A stretch of 64,000 nucleotides of DNA, from assembly GCA_947500845.1 (NCBI GenBank), contig CANMTP010000004.1, positions 247,632 to 311,631 on the forward strand. The letters are read 5' to 3'. The stretch comes from an uncultured Aquimarina sp. (GTDB lineage Bacteria > Bacteroidota > Bacteroidia > Flavobacteriales > Flavobacteriaceae). Position 1 is the first letter of the stretch, and every line of letters begins with the position of its first letter. A program made the position numbers and the translations under genes. The notes beneath the pieces are model-generated. The model was not told where the DNA came from and searched no databases. It saw nothing but the letters and a program-made list of their open reading frames with translations. Positions 25,583 to 36,600 of this stretch are shown here, piece after piece.

Positions 25583-27049
25583 CTATTCCCATCCAGGGGT
25601 TTGTTCAAAACCAAATTCTTCAACTTGTCCCAGAGGAATTCCTAATAGCGTTCTTATATTGGTGTACGCCTGTGAGGAAACAGTAACTTTTTCAGCTTTT
25701 TGTTCTACTCCGTGGGCTCTCATTACCTCATCAGCTTTACCGGTTCTGACCAAATCGAACCACCTATGATTTTCAAATGCTAACTCTCTTCTACGTTCAT
25801 CAGCAATGGTTTGTTCTAAATCTGCTAATTCTGCAGCACTTAGGCTAGGATCTGGTAATGCTGCTCTTTGACGTATTCGTTCTAAAATAACGACCGGATC
25901 CCCACCTCCTACTTCTTGATAACATTCGGCCAGCATTAATAGGGCATCTGCATATCTAAACATTGGGAAATTCACGTTTTGTGTATTATCCCCTAGTGCC
26001 TCAAACCCAAAATTAAACTTACTCATCCAAGGTTCGACAGATATCCCATCATCATAAAAAGATATGTTATGGAGAAAACGGGCATCCTGGGGGTCATATA
26101 AACTAATCAAATTTTGTGTTGGTTGGTTCTGTCCTGCCCTTGATCCGGCTGGCCCATTTTCTCCTAAAATATCTCGACCACTATTGAAAGGAACAAAGCG
26201 GGAAACGAAATTTGAACCCTGACCAAGATCAAAAGAATATTGAATTTCAAAAACGCTTTCGCTATGGTTTTTATTGGCTGGATCAAAAACACTCGAATAC
26301 GTAGGCTGAAGACTGTATCCCTGCATCTGTTCGAGTAGATCTCGAGCTAGTATAAAATCTTCTGTTGTACCTAGAGTCATATGCATCTTTGCTTTTAACA
26401 TCAAAGCGGCACCTCTAGTTGCTCTTCCAGACTCTGTTTCTCCTTTATTGGGCAATACACCTATGGCTTCTTGTACATCTGCTAAAATATTTTCATAAAC
26501 CTGAGCTACTGGAACTCTTTCCAGAAATTCATCAGATAAAATTTCTTCAGGAGAGTTTCCTGCTGAAGTCACAAAAGGAACATCTCCATAAAGTCGAGCT
26601 AAGTTAAAATAAAACCAACTACGTAAAAACAAAATTTCACCACGGCGAATGTCTCGATTCTCTTCATTTATAAAATCTACACGATCTATATTTTCTAAAG
26701 CAAAATTACATCTTGATATTCCTGAATAGGCACTATTCCAATACTCACTTAAATTAGTATTTGCAGATAGCATCACAAACTCATCAACCTCTTCGTTGGC
26801 AAGCCCACCCCTGTCGTTGGGATTATACTGAAACGAACTATTATCCGATCGGTTTTCACCAAAACGCCAATGCGGACCGTTCATCAACCCTCTATTGGTA
26901 TTATAAATAGCTGTTACAGCTTCATTTAACTGATCTTCATTTTCGAAAAAGCCTTGCGGTGTTTGGAAGGTTTCCGGAGTTTCATCAAGAAAATCGTCAC
27001 ACCCCAGTAAGGCCAATAAACTTATAAAATATAATATTCTAATTTTCAT
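25583..27049 (-). CDS. SusD-like surface glycan-binding lipoprotein (pair 1)
   Basis: A 488-residue RagB/SusD protein with signal ISLLALLGCDDFLDETPE (lipobox Cys). It has SusD landmarks: RGEILFLRSWFYFNLARLYGDVPFV (TPR region) and the C-terminal RYADALLMLAECYQEVGGGDPV, RRRELAFENHRWFDLVRTGK. It binds the glycan at the cell surface and caps the SusC1 transporter. It begins 11 nt after susC1. It is a close paralogue of the SusD at 32.2-33.6 kb, sharing C-terminal stretches (PDPxLSAAELADLEQTIA). Confidence 0.93.
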   Translation of the reverse strand: MKIRILYFISLLALLGCDDFLDETPETFQTPQGFFENEDQLNEAVTAIYNTNRGLMNGPHWRFGENRSDNSSFQYNPNDRGGLANEEVDEFVMLSANTNLSEYWNSAYSGISRCNFALENIDRVDFINEENRDIRRGEILFLRSWFYFNLARLYGDVPFVTSAGNSPEEILSDEFLERVPVAQVYENILADVQEAIGVLPNKGETESGRATRGAALMLKAKMHMTLGTTEDFILARDLLEQMQGYSLQPTYSSVFDPANKNHSESVFEIQYSFDLGQGSNFVSRFVPFNSGRDILGENGPAGSRAGQNQPTQNLISLYDPQDARFLHNISFYDDGISVEPWMSKFNFGFEALGDNTQNVNFPMFRYADALLMLAECYQEVGGGDPVVILERIRQRAALPDPSLSAAELADLEQTIADERRRELAFENHRWFDLVRTGKADEVMRAHGVEQKAEKVTVSSQAYTNIRTLLGIPLGQVEEFGFEQTPGWE

Positions 27050-27060
27050 CTTTTTTATTT

Positions 27061-30000
27061 TTAAAATGTAACGTTAACACCTAGCGTAAAAGTTCTGGAA
27101 ATAGGATATGCCCCATAATTTACATTTCTAACCAAAGCCGTATCTCCAGAACGATTTATTTCTGGATTTCCATTTTCATATTCTGAGAATAAAAATGCAT
27201 TTTGAATACTAGTGTATATTCTTGCACTTTTGAAAATATTATCTATCAAATCTCCTTTTAAAGTATATCCAAGAGTGATATTTCTTACCCATAGATAATC
27301 TGCGTCGTCTACAGATAAGGAATTAGGTAGACGAAATCTAGCTCTACTATTATTGCTCGCTGTACCTGGAATGGTTGCTGTGTTAGGATCCTGACCCGGT
27401 CTCCAACGTTCTAACTGTCTTGTATCTACATTAAAAACCCCGTCTTGATTTCCGTTATACTGATTAGTTCCGTTAAAGACCTGTTGCCCTTGTGATCCTG
27501 CAAAAACAATATTTAAATCTAAATTTTTATATCTAAAGTTATGTACCATACCATAATTGAAGTCTGCATTTGGATTACCAATAATTACATAATCTTCCTG
27601 ATCTCCAAGTTCACCATCTCCATCTCCATCTTCATACTTAAGAGAACCTTCAACAGCACCTGGATATTTAGGAACATTAGGATCATCTATTTCTGCCTGG
27701 GTAAATAAACCGGTCACATTAAAGCCTCGATACAAACCTACTTCTTCTCCTACTTTTGTTTCTGTAAAAGCTCGGGCAATAGTACCTCTTCTTATAAACC
27801 CTGATTCTGCTCCAAGCTCTAAAACCTTACTTCTATTTCTTGTAAAGTTAAAATTGGCGTCCCATTGAAAATTGTTGCCGTTAAGAATATTTTTGAGACT
27901 TAATTCTATTTCAACTCCCCTATTTTGGATACTACCTAAGTTCGTTTCGATTGTACTAAAACCAGAGGTTCTAGGTAATGGCAATCCTTCTATAAAACCT
28001 TCTGTTTCAATATCATAATAATCAGCGGTTAAATATACTTTATCATTGAATAAACCTAGGTCAACACCAAAATTAAGTTCTTTTGATTCCTCCCAAGTTA
28101 ACAGAGTGTTAGGTAGTGCAGTTACAGCACTACCTGGTGCAAACCCACCATCAAAAATATAATCTGGCCTGGGGTCTGTAGGTCTTTGAGGATTAATTCT
28201 TCCCTGAGCAGTAAAATTCCCTAAATTTGCATTATTACCGGTTATACCGTAACCACCTTCGAACTTTAGTTCTGAAATTACATTTTTAATTCCTGAAAAG
28301 AAGGGTTCATTGGAAACCCGCCAAGACGCTGCAAATGCAGGGAAATTACCATATCTATTTCCTTCACCAAATTTGGAAGACCCATCTCGTCTTATCGTTC
28401 CCGTGATAAAATATCGATCCTTAAAAGAATAATCTAATCTTCCTATTAAAGATACCAAAGAATTTTCCTCCGCTTGTCCCCTACCTGTAAAATTGTTAAC
28501 ATTTTCGGGATCAGTATTATTTGAATCAGGTATTATAATCGATTCATCAACAATGTTAACTGCGTTAATTATCGTATTATCCCCTCTTCTATTTTCCATA
28601 TTAAAACCTATTAGAGCATCTATTCTATGATCTTCTGCTATTCTGGTATAATACCTTAGCGTATTTTCCCATATCCAATTGAAATTAGTTAACTCACTTA
28701 TAGAAGCTCTTGCCTGCCTTGTTCCCGATAGATTAGGAGTTAAAGCCCGATCACCAGGAAAATCTGATGGTGTAAAGACTCTGTTTCTTCGATCTATATA
28801 TTGTATAGATCCTACTGTCCTAACAGTTAACCCTTTGAACAACTCAAGTTCTCCATACAATGAAGTCAATAACTGATTTGTCCTTCTTTCATCAAGACGT
28901 CCTTCTAGAAGATAGACAGGGTTTACATTGTAAAAATCGATAATATCACCCTGTGCAACGTTGGTTAGTGTGCCATCTTCTCTAAATACAGGGGCTGAAG
29001 GATCTGTCCATCGGGATAAAGGTACCGCAGAAAAAATATCGAAATTATTACTTCCTGCATCGGTTCTTCCTCCCGTTGCAATCGTCTGGGTAGGAGCAAA
29101 GTTCACCCCAAATTTAAACCTCTCAGATAAATCTATATCAATATTAGCTCTTAAGCTATATCGTTTAAAATTTGTGTTTATAAGTGTTCCATCCTGATTG
29201 GTATAATTGGTAGAGATGTTATATCGCACATTATCAGACCCACCATTTACCCCAATTCTGTACTCTGTTAAGGGGGCACTCCTGGTGATTTCATCAAACC
29301 AGTTGGTTCCTTCTCCTAGTGGGCCCAAGTCAGTCAATCGATTAAGTTCATTTCTCTCTCTAGGTCCTAAAACTCCAATTGCAAACTCACGATCTTCAAA
29401 AAATTCGATTCTAAATTGACGAAGTTGCTCAGCATTTAATACATCAGGCTCTTCAAACTCGGGTATCGTCTGAAATCCTGTAGAGGTACTAAAGGTAATT
29501 ACAGGTTTACCTCTTTTTCCTTTCTTTGTAGTAATTACAACCACTCCATTAGAGGCTCTGGAACCATAAATCGCTTTTGAAGAGGCATCTTTTAGAATAG
29601 TTATCGACTCAATAGATCCTGGATCTATGGCACTTAAAATAAAATTATCTCTTTGACTATTTACATTGCCCAAAGGAACACCGTCTAAAACATACAATGG
29701 TGCATTATTACCCCCTGTGGAAGCAACACCTCTTATTAAGACCTCAGGCCCTCCTCCCGGTGCACCATTCTGTCTTAATTGCACTCCTGATACTTGTCCG
29801 GATAACGATTGCTCTAATGTAGTAATAGGGAATTCTGCTATATTTTCTCCCTGTATCGTTGAAACAGCTCCTGTTAATTCAGCTCTCCTTCTTTCTCCAT
29901 ATCCAATCACCACAACTTGTTCCAGAGACGTAGATTCTTCTTGTAAGGTAACATTTATAGTATTCCTACTACCCACCGTGATCTCCTGTGTAACAAATCC

Positions 30001-30264
30001 AACATAAGAAAACACTAATACACTGGTGTCATTAGGTACTTCAATGGAGTAATTCCCATCAAAATCTGTTGATGCACCTGTTTGAGTACCTTTTACTAAT
30101 ACATTTACACCGGGTATTGGCAATCCATCGGTTGATGTAATTGTTCCTGTTATTGTCCTTTGTATTTCAAAAGCTACTTTCTCTTCTGCAAAAGATATCA
30201 GTGTACAACTGACAAAAAAAAGGAGAAAACATTTTTGAAGTAGATTAAGTTTGTTTTTTTTCAT
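27061..30264 (-). CDS. SusC-like TonB-dependent transporter without STN domain (pair 1)
   Basis: A 1067-residue outer-membrane transporter. After the signal peptide comes a carboxypeptidase-like regulatory domain (GVNVLVKGTQTGASTDFDGN), a TonB-box region (LEQVVVIGYG), a plug (PLYVLDGVPLG) and a 22-strand barrel ending in aromatic NVTF. It imports oligosaccharides in a TonB-driven step. It lacks the STN domain seen in the second SusC, so it does not signal through FecR. Its promoter carries PUL element site 3. Confidence 0.93.
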   Translation of the reverse strand: MKKNKLNLLQKCFLLFFVSCTLISFAEEKVAFEIQRTITGTITSTDGLPIPGVNVLVKGTQTGASTDFDGNYSIEVPNDTSVLVFSYVGFVTQEITVGSRNTINVTLQEESTSLEQVVVIGYGERRRAELTGAVSTIQGENIAEFPITTLEQSLSGQVSGVQLRQNGAPGGGPEVLIRGVASTGGNNAPLYVLDGVPLGNVNSQRDNFILSAIDPGSIESITILKDASSKAIYGSRASNGVVVITTKKGKRGKPVITFSTSTGFQTIPEFEEPDVLNAEQLRQFRIEFFEDREFAIGVLGPRERNELNRLTDLGPLGEGTNWFDEITRSAPLTEYRIGVNGGSDNVRYNISTNYTNQDGTLINTNFKRYSLRANIDIDLSERFKFGVNFAPTQTIATGGRTDAGSNNFDIFSAVPLSRWTDPSAPVFREDGTLTNVAQGDIIDFYNVNPVYLLEGRLDERRTNQLLTSLYGELELFKGLTVRTVGSIQYIDRRNRVFTPSDFPGDRALTPNLSGTRQARASISELTNFNWIWENTLRYYTRIAEDHRIDALIGFNMENRRGDNTIINAVNIVDESIIIPDSNNTDPENVNNFTGRGQAEENSLVSLIGRLDYSFKDRYFITGTIRRDGSSKFGEGNRYGNFPAFAASWRVSNEPFFSGIKNVISELKFEGGYGITGNNANLGNFTAQGRINPQRPTDPRPDYIFDGGFAPGSAVTALPNTLLTWEESKELNFGVDLGLFNDKVYLTADYYDIETEGFIEGLPLPRTSGFSTIETNLGSIQNRGVEIELSLKNILNGNNFQWDANFNFTRNRSKVLELGAESGFIRRGTIARAFTETKVGEEVGLYRGFNVTGLFTQAEIDDPNVPKYPGAVEGSLKYEDGDGDGELGDQEDYVIIGNPNADFNYGMVHNFRYKNLDLNIVFAGSQGQQVFNGTNQYNGNQDGVFNVDTRQLERWRPGQDPNTATIPGTASNNSRARFRLPNSLSVDDADYLWVRNITLGYTLKGDLIDNIFKSARIYTSIQNAFLFSEYENGNPEINRSGDTALVRNVNYGAYPISRTFTLGVNVTF

Positions 30265-30595
30265 ATCAACTCTCGAATTCTGGAATTATAAATATTCTAT
30301 AATTCCTGGTTAGAAAATGTCTTTGTTATAATATATCCCTTAAAAAATTATCATAATGCTGATAATTTAAACAATATTAACATAGAACACGAAAAATAGC
30401 ATCCTGCACTATCCTGTGTTTGTTAAGTTATTGTTAACAGATATAAAGAATTAAAAAGAGAACACCTGTATAGTACCCTTTACTTTTGAGATTAGTTTGG
30501 AGTTTTTTTTTATGCGGAAATAAGGATAAAAACAAGCTTTCTATATAGCACCATAATCATATTTTTATTGAGTTTCGAACAGCAAATCAGATTTC
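30265..30595. other. Intergenic region upstream of susC1
   Basis: 331 nt without a gene. It carries PUL element site 3 and the susC1 -7-like box. The rest is AT-rich, with no strong terminator hairpin for the sulfatase gene that ends at 30596 and reads in from the right. Confidence 0.6.
30398..30417 (-). promoter_or_regulatory. PUL element site 3 (upstream of susC1)
   Basis: Minus strand ACAGGATAGTGCAGGATGCT. After 20 nt, TAATATTG (30372-30379) is a one-mismatch TAnnTTTG box. The predicted leader to the susC1 start is about 100 nt. Confidence 0.85.
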
Positions 30596-32014
30596 TTACT
30601 TAGCTATCTGTTTTACTTGAAGATATTTTTCTTGTAAACTCTGCTGTAGCTCCCAATGTTCCGAAATATTGATTAGATTCTGTATTTCTTTGGGGTCTTT
30701 AGACAAATCATATAATTCTTCGAAAATGACCTCTTCGGTATTTTCATTCGAGAAATATTTCATATACTTTTTGTCGTTCCAAACCACCCCTTCTGTGCTT
30801 GGAATATAATACCGATCTGAAGATTGCCATAAATGCTCGTAGAAAAAAGCATCGCGCCAATCTGTTTCAGGGTCATCGATCAGTGCTGTAAGATCTTTTC
30901 CCTGCATAATTTTCGGAGTAGTAACATTTGCCATGGATAAAATGGTAGGCGCTATATCAATATTCAATACTTTCTTATTAATTGTTTTACCCTTTGATGA
31001 CTCTCTGGGATCATAGATGATCATGGGGATCCTAATGGACGGCTCACTTCCATACCATTTACCGGCCAAACCATATTCGCCCAGATAAAAACCATTATCA
31101 CTACTAAAAATAATTACTGTATTATTATCCTGACCGGTTTCTTTTAGCTTCTCTAGAATTCTACCTACAACTACATCAACCCCATGAATTAATTGATAAT
31201 ATTTCTTAATAGACTCTTGTTGCATTTCAGGAGTGGCAAAACGTGTTTTCCATCTATTACGGGCCACATTATTGGTAGTAAAAGACGAAGGAAAATGATC
31301 AAAATATTCAGGAATAGAAGTCACGGGAATGCTTGCTGTGATATCACTATACAAAGTATCAGAGGCAGCATCTGGCAAAAAATACCCCGGATCTCCTTCT
31401 ACATGAGGCGCTTTAAAACTGATAGATAGACAAAAAGGTGTATCTGCGTCTTTTTGCATTTCCAAAAATTCGTTAGCCTGTTGTCCTATTTTTTGGGTCA
31501 GGTGAATTGGATTTCCATTTTCATCCTGTTGATTAAACGAGCCTTGACCACTAAAACCTTGCCAGTAATCGTACTGATCTATTGGAAGTTGATTGCCCAC
31601 ACCGTATTTACCTATAAACGCAGTTGTATAGCCTGAATTTCGCAACAATATGGGATATGTATTATTAAGTTGCTCTTCAGTAAAATTTTTGCTAAATCCC
31701 CATATTTGATGTCTCCTGGCGTATTGGCCAGATAAAATACTGGCTCTACTTACTGCACAAATTGAAGTAGTTACGTAGGCATTCTTAAAATATACACCTT
31801 GTTGTGCAAGCGCATCAATATTAGGAGTTTTCAAAGTAGTATTACCTGCATAACTCAATGCATCCCAGCGTTGATCATCAGTTAGTAAAAAAATGATGTT
31901 TGGCCGTTCTAATAGGCGGTTTGAAGAATCAGGTTTCTCAGTATTATAATTTTTGTAAGATGTAAGTATAGCAACAAAAATAATATTGAAAATCACTTTT
32001 TTCCACAATGACAT
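30596..32014 (-). CDS. S1-family sulfatase with atypical CAVSR motif
   Basis: A 472-residue exported sulfatase. Metal-binding start IIFLLTDDQRWDAL, KYGVGNQ and SSDNGFYLGEYGLAGKWYGSE follow S1 sulfatase order. The modification motif is C86-A-V-S-R90: the usual Pro (or Ala) two residues after Cys is Val. The residue set otherwise fits an active enzyme. It is the downstream partner of the second SusCD pair, separated by 154 nt that include a conserved stem-loop. The N-terminus has a signal but no clear lipobox. Confidence 0.88.
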   Translation of the reverse strand: MSLWKKVIFNIIFVAILTSYKNYNTEKPDSSNRLLERPNIIFLLTDDQRWDALSYAGNTTLKTPNIDALAQQGVYFKNAYVTTSICAVSRASILSGQYARRHQIWGFSKNFTEEQLNNTYPILLRNSGYTTAFIGKYGVGNQLPIDQYDYWQGFSGQGSFNQQDENGNPIHLTQKIGQQANEFLEMQKDADTPFCLSISFKAPHVEGDPGYFLPDAASDTLYSDITASIPVTSIPEYFDHFPSSFTTNNVARNRWKTRFATPEMQQESIKKYYQLIHGVDVVVGRILEKLKETGQDNNTVIIFSSDNGFYLGEYGLAGKWYGSEPSIRIPMIIYDPRESSKGKTINKKVLNIDIAPTILSMANVTTPKIMQGKDLTALIDDPETDWRDAFFYEHLWQSSDRYYIPSTEGVVWNDKKYMKYFSNENTEEVIFEELYDLSKDPKEIQNLINISEHWELQQSLQEKYLQVKQIAK

Positions 32015-32038
32015 ATTTCTTGAATTTTTAATGGTTAA

Positions 32039-32122
32039 AGTCCAATGCAGTCAGATCTATCTATATCGAGTAAGGGATATATTTCGACATTTCTAACCAG
32101 AAAGATTTTACCCGCATTGGAC
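32039..32122. repeat. Post-susD inverted repeat (copy 2)
   Basis: Arms GTCCAATGC (32040-32048) and GCATTGGAC (32114-32122) pair perfectly over 9 bp around a ~65-nt loop. The left arm continues into CTATCTATATC, matching copy 1 at 20 of 25 positions. It lies between susD2 and the sulfatase gene. Confidence 0.7.
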
Positions 32123-32168
32123 AAATCAATTATCAAGCTATTCAACTTAAATACTATACATTAAATTA

Positions 32169-33632
32169 TCATTCCCATCCTGGAGTTTGTTCCAAACCAA
32201 ATTCAACAACTTCGGCATCTGGTATACCGATTAATGATCTTATATCCTGATATGCCCCTGCTGTTATCGTCAATCCATCAGCAACCTGTTGAGCTCCGTG
32301 AGCAGTCATCACCTCTACAAGTTTTCCTGTTCTTAACAGATCGAAGTAACGATGCCCTTCAAACGCCAATTCTCTTCTTCGTTCATTGGCAATGGTTTGC
32401 TCCAAATCTGCTAATTCTGCAGCACTTAATGTGGGGTCTGGTAATTCTGCCCTGGTACGAATTTGTTCAATAATGGCAACCGGATCGCCTCCACCAGCTT
32501 GCTCATAACATTCTGCCAACATTAACAAGGCATCTGCATAACGATACATTTGCCAGTTAATATTTTGCTGATTTAACCCATCTCCTACAAAGGGAAAGGC
32601 AAACTTGCTTGCCCATTGGTATTCAATACCAGTATCTTCATCTACATACGTTGAAATATTATGATTTTTTCTTGTGTCATTGTTATCGTACAGATCTATT
32701 AATTCTTGAGTAGGCTGAAATTGATTTCCATCGGCACTTGGATTCGCTCCCTGTCCCAAAATGTCCTGCCCACTCACTGAGGGTACAAAGGTCGAAAAGA
32801 AATTAGCACCTTGGTTTAAACTAGTGCTATATTGAATTTCAAAAATACCTTCTGAATGGTTTCTGGTAAAGAAAACGTCTTCATAATTAGATAATAAAGA
32901 ATATCCCAGAGTGGTAATTTCCTCTAATAAAGACCTTGCTTCCGCATATTGTTGCCTGGCCATATGAATTTTCGCTTTTAGCATTAAGGCAGCTCCTTTT
33001 GTAGCTCTTCCCGGGTCATCGGTCGTTATTGGTAACAAATCAATAGCTTGTTGAGCATCTTGTAGGCTGCCGGTATAAATTTCATCTACCGGATCTCTTT
33101 CTAAAAACTCTTCGGATAATATTTGATCGGGAGTTTCACCAGGGCGGGTAACGTAGGGAACATCCCCAAAAACCCTTACAAGATTAAAATAAAAAAGTGT
33201 TCTTAAAAACAAAGCTTCTCCTTTTCTTGCATCTTTTGTTTCAGGATCGTTAAAGGATGCTTCATCAATACTAGCCAAAACGAAATTTATTCTGGTTATG
33301 CCACTGTAATGTGTGTTCCAATATGATGAAATATTTGGATTGGTTGAAAACATTGTAAATTCATTGAGTTCTTTTGCTGCCAGTGCACCATTATTAGCTA
33401 ACTCGATATTTGTATTGTCAGACCGGCTTTCGCCAAATCTAAGCTGTAACTTCCCTTCTCCATTGTATAACGATCTATTCACATTATAAACTGCGGCCAA
33501 TCCTTGATCAATTTCACTTTCGTTCTGAAAGAAACCAGGAGGTGTTCTAAATGCCCGAGGGTTTTCTTCGAGGAAATCTTCACACCCGGTCAGAAAAATT
33601 ATTACTACTAATAGTTTTATAATATTTTTCAT
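32169..33632 (-). CDS. SusD-like surface glycan-binding lipoprotein (pair 2)
   Basis: A 487-residue SusD protein with lipobox signal (IIFLTGCEDFLEENPR). Landmarks match pair 1: RKGEALFLRTLFYFNLVRVFGDVPYV, RYADALLMLAECYEQAGGGDPV, RRRELAFEGHRYFDLLRTGKL. Both SusDs end in a near-identical FGLEQTPGWE/FGFEQTPGWE tail, pointing to a duplicated susCD cassette. It pairs with SusC2 (27-nt gap) and feeds the sigma-controlled branch. Confidence 0.93.
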   Translation of the reverse strand: MKNIIKLLVVIIFLTGCEDFLEENPRAFRTPPGFFQNESEIDQGLAAVYNVNRSLYNGEGKLQLRFGESRSDNTNIELANNGALAAKELNEFTMFSTNPNISSYWNTHYSGITRINFVLASIDEASFNDPETKDARKGEALFLRTLFYFNLVRVFGDVPYVTRPGETPDQILSEEFLERDPVDEIYTGSLQDAQQAIDLLPITTDDPGRATKGAALMLKAKIHMARQQYAEARSLLEEITTLGYSLLSNYEDVFFTRNHSEGIFEIQYSTSLNQGANFFSTFVPSVSGQDILGQGANPSADGNQFQPTQELIDLYDNNDTRKNHNISTYVDEDTGIEYQWASKFAFPFVGDGLNQQNINWQMYRYADALLMLAECYEQAGGGDPVAIIEQIRTRAELPDPTLSAAELADLEQTIANERRRELAFEGHRYFDLLRTGKLVEVMTAHGAQQVADGLTITAGAYQDIRSLIGIPDAEVVEFGLEQTPGWE

Positions 33633-33659
33633 AATATCTATATTATTAAGATTATAATT

Positions 33660-36600
33660 TCAAAAAGATATATCAAATCCAAAACTTACCGTTCTTGCTA
33701 CCGGATAAGCTCCATTATCTACATTTCTCACCGCAGCATTATCTGTAGAACGATTAACAGTAGGGCTTCCATACTCATATTCTGTAAACAGAAATGGGTT
33801 TTGCGCGCTAATATATATTCTCGCACTTCTAAACATATCTTTAAACAGGTTTCCTTTTAACCTATACCCCAGGGTAATATTTCTGATCCATAGATAATCG
33901 GCTCCCTGAACCCACAGGGAATTGGGGGATCTAAAAAAAGTACGACTACGGAAACTACCAGTTCCCGGTATGATTGTGGTGGAGGGATCATCACCAGGCC
34001 TGTATCGATCCAAGAGTCTGCGATCTATATTAAACTGACCATCATCCTGATTCCATAAATATTGATTTTGAGCCAAAAATACATCCTGACCAACAGCACC
34101 ATCCCCGGTTATGCTTAAATCAATACTTTTGTAATTAATACGAGTGGAAAATCCAAAAATGAAATCCGGATTGGGATCACCTATGATAGTAAGATCATTC
34201 GGTCTAAGTACACCATCAGCTTGATCTGGTATTCCATCTCCATCGGTATCAATGGTGGGAATGTCTTCAAATTTTAAAGAACCTACAACAGCTCCGGGAT
34301 ATTTGGCAATGTCGGGGTTATCCAAATCCTCCTGTGTAAATAGGCCAGTTACGTTAAAACCTCTAAACAGGCCCAGAGGCTGTCCCTCTCTTATCTCGGT
34401 AATATTGATCCCTTGACCGTCTACTACACTTACTACACTATTTACAGGGAAAAAGAAACCGGAATCCTGAGGTATATCAATTACTTCATTTTTATTGGTG
34501 GTATAATTAAAACTCATTGTCCAATTGAAATCAGTTTTATCAATAATGCGGGCTGTTAGCTCTAGTTCATATCCTTTGTTTTGAATTTCTCCCTGATTTG
34601 CTATTACACCATCAAATCCACTAACGCCTGGTAAATTTTGGGGAAATAAGAAATCAATTGATCGGGTATCATAATAATCTGCACTGACTACTATTCTATT
34701 CTGAAAAAGACCTAAATCTATTCCAAAGTTAGTTTCTCTTGTTTCTTCCCAACCTACAATAAGATTAGGCAATACCGATACTGCTGCTCCTGGTGCATTC
34801 GAATCACCAAATGCGTAATCTACATTGAAGGTGGGGCTTTGAATACCTACCCTTCCTTGATATCTATAGTTACCTATATTACTATTGTTACCACTGATAC
34901 CATACCCTCCTTCAAGTTTCAATTCTGAAATTACACTTCTTAAAGGTTCGAAAAAAGATTCATTCGATACTCTCCAAGCAGCGCCAAAAGCTGGAAAATT
35001 ACCATATCGATTATCTTCACCAAATTTAGATGACCCATCTCTACGTATAGTAGTTGTAAGAAAGTATCGATCATCAAAATTATAATCCAAACGGCCGATT
35101 AAAGAAGTCAAAGCCTGCCCTTCATAGTTAGAACTTCCTGTAAAATCTTCGGGATCTTGTGAATTACCTGAACTAGGTAATTGTACTTCTGCATCTACCA
35201 GTTCATCAGAATTAATACTAGTGGTGGTTGTCTCTCTTCTTTCTGCTGTAAATCCTGCAAGAAGTTTTAGATCATGTCTTTGATTACTCCCAAAACGTTT
35301 AGAATAATTTAGGGTATTTTCAAGCACCCAATTCAGCGCACTTAATTCAAAAACACCTGCGATATCTCTTTGTTGACCAAGGGGATTAGCAAATATTGTA
35401 CGCCCTGGTAATCGAGCAGGCGTAAAGCCCGTATTTCTTCTGTCGATTTTCTGTAAAGACCCATATGTTTTAGCTTTTAATCCAGGTAATAACTCCAACT
35501 CCAGAAAAGTTCCTATTCTAATAAGATCAGATCTTCTTTCGGCTTCTCTCTCTAAGAGAGCTGTAACGGGATTTGCGTTTCTTGACCTAAACAGAGATAC
35601 CCCCTCAGTTACCCCCGTTAGCCTACCATCTACATCAAATAAAGGAGCTGAGGGATCAGTCCAATTGGCAAGTGCTAAAGCACTATAGAAACTAGAGTTT
35701 TCTGCTCCTGAGACTACTCCGCCACCTGTTGCAGTAGATCTGGTAGGAGCAAAGTTTAATCCCCATTTTAAATGCTTAGTAATATCGGTATCAAAATTAA
35801 AATTTAACGAATACCTTTTAAAACTGGTGTTAAGCACAGTACCTTCACGATCCTGATATGCTATAGAGCCACCGTACCTGCTTCGCTCCCCACCTCCTGA
35901 AGCACTTATATTATAATTCTTTACAATGGCATCCCTTGTAATTAAATCGAACCAGTCATTTCCTGTTTCCAATTCTCTGGCAGCTAGTGCTGCGTTAATA
36001 TTATCTCGTGCTGTAAGTTGACGCCCTCCTAGTGCAAAACCTGCAGCCTCTTGATCCTCTAAAACTTCTAGCGTATAATTAGCCAATTCTTTAGCAGTTA
36101 AAACATCAGGAGATTCATATTCTGGTATGGATTGTATACCCACATTTGTGCCGAAACTTATCATTGGAGCTGTGTTCTTTTTACCCTTTTTAGTGGTAAT
36201 AATTATAACCCCATTAGAAGCTCTGGATCCATAAATTGCTTTGGATGCAGCATCCTTCAGTACGCTTATAGATTCAATATCTGCAGGGTTTAATGAGTTT
36301 AATATATAATTATCTTGTTGATCTCCAGCATTAGTACCCAAGGGAAAACCATCTATCACATATAATGGATTATTATTACCAAAAGTCGAAACCCCCCGAA
36401 TAGTTAATTGCGGCCCGCCATCAGGGGCTCCATTTTCTCTAAATTGCACTCCGGAAACCTGTCCAATTAATGCTTGTTCAAAAGTAGCTACTTGGTGATT
36501 TTCAATGTTTTCTGCCTGTACCGTCGAAACAGCCCCTATCAATTCTGTTCGTTTTTGTTGACCATATCCAATTACTACAATTTGTTCTAAGGAAGTGGCT

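Noticed and set aside
30475..30488. CCTGTATAGTACCC near susC1 resembles a reversed element
   Set aside because: Only one repeat is present and the second half does not match.
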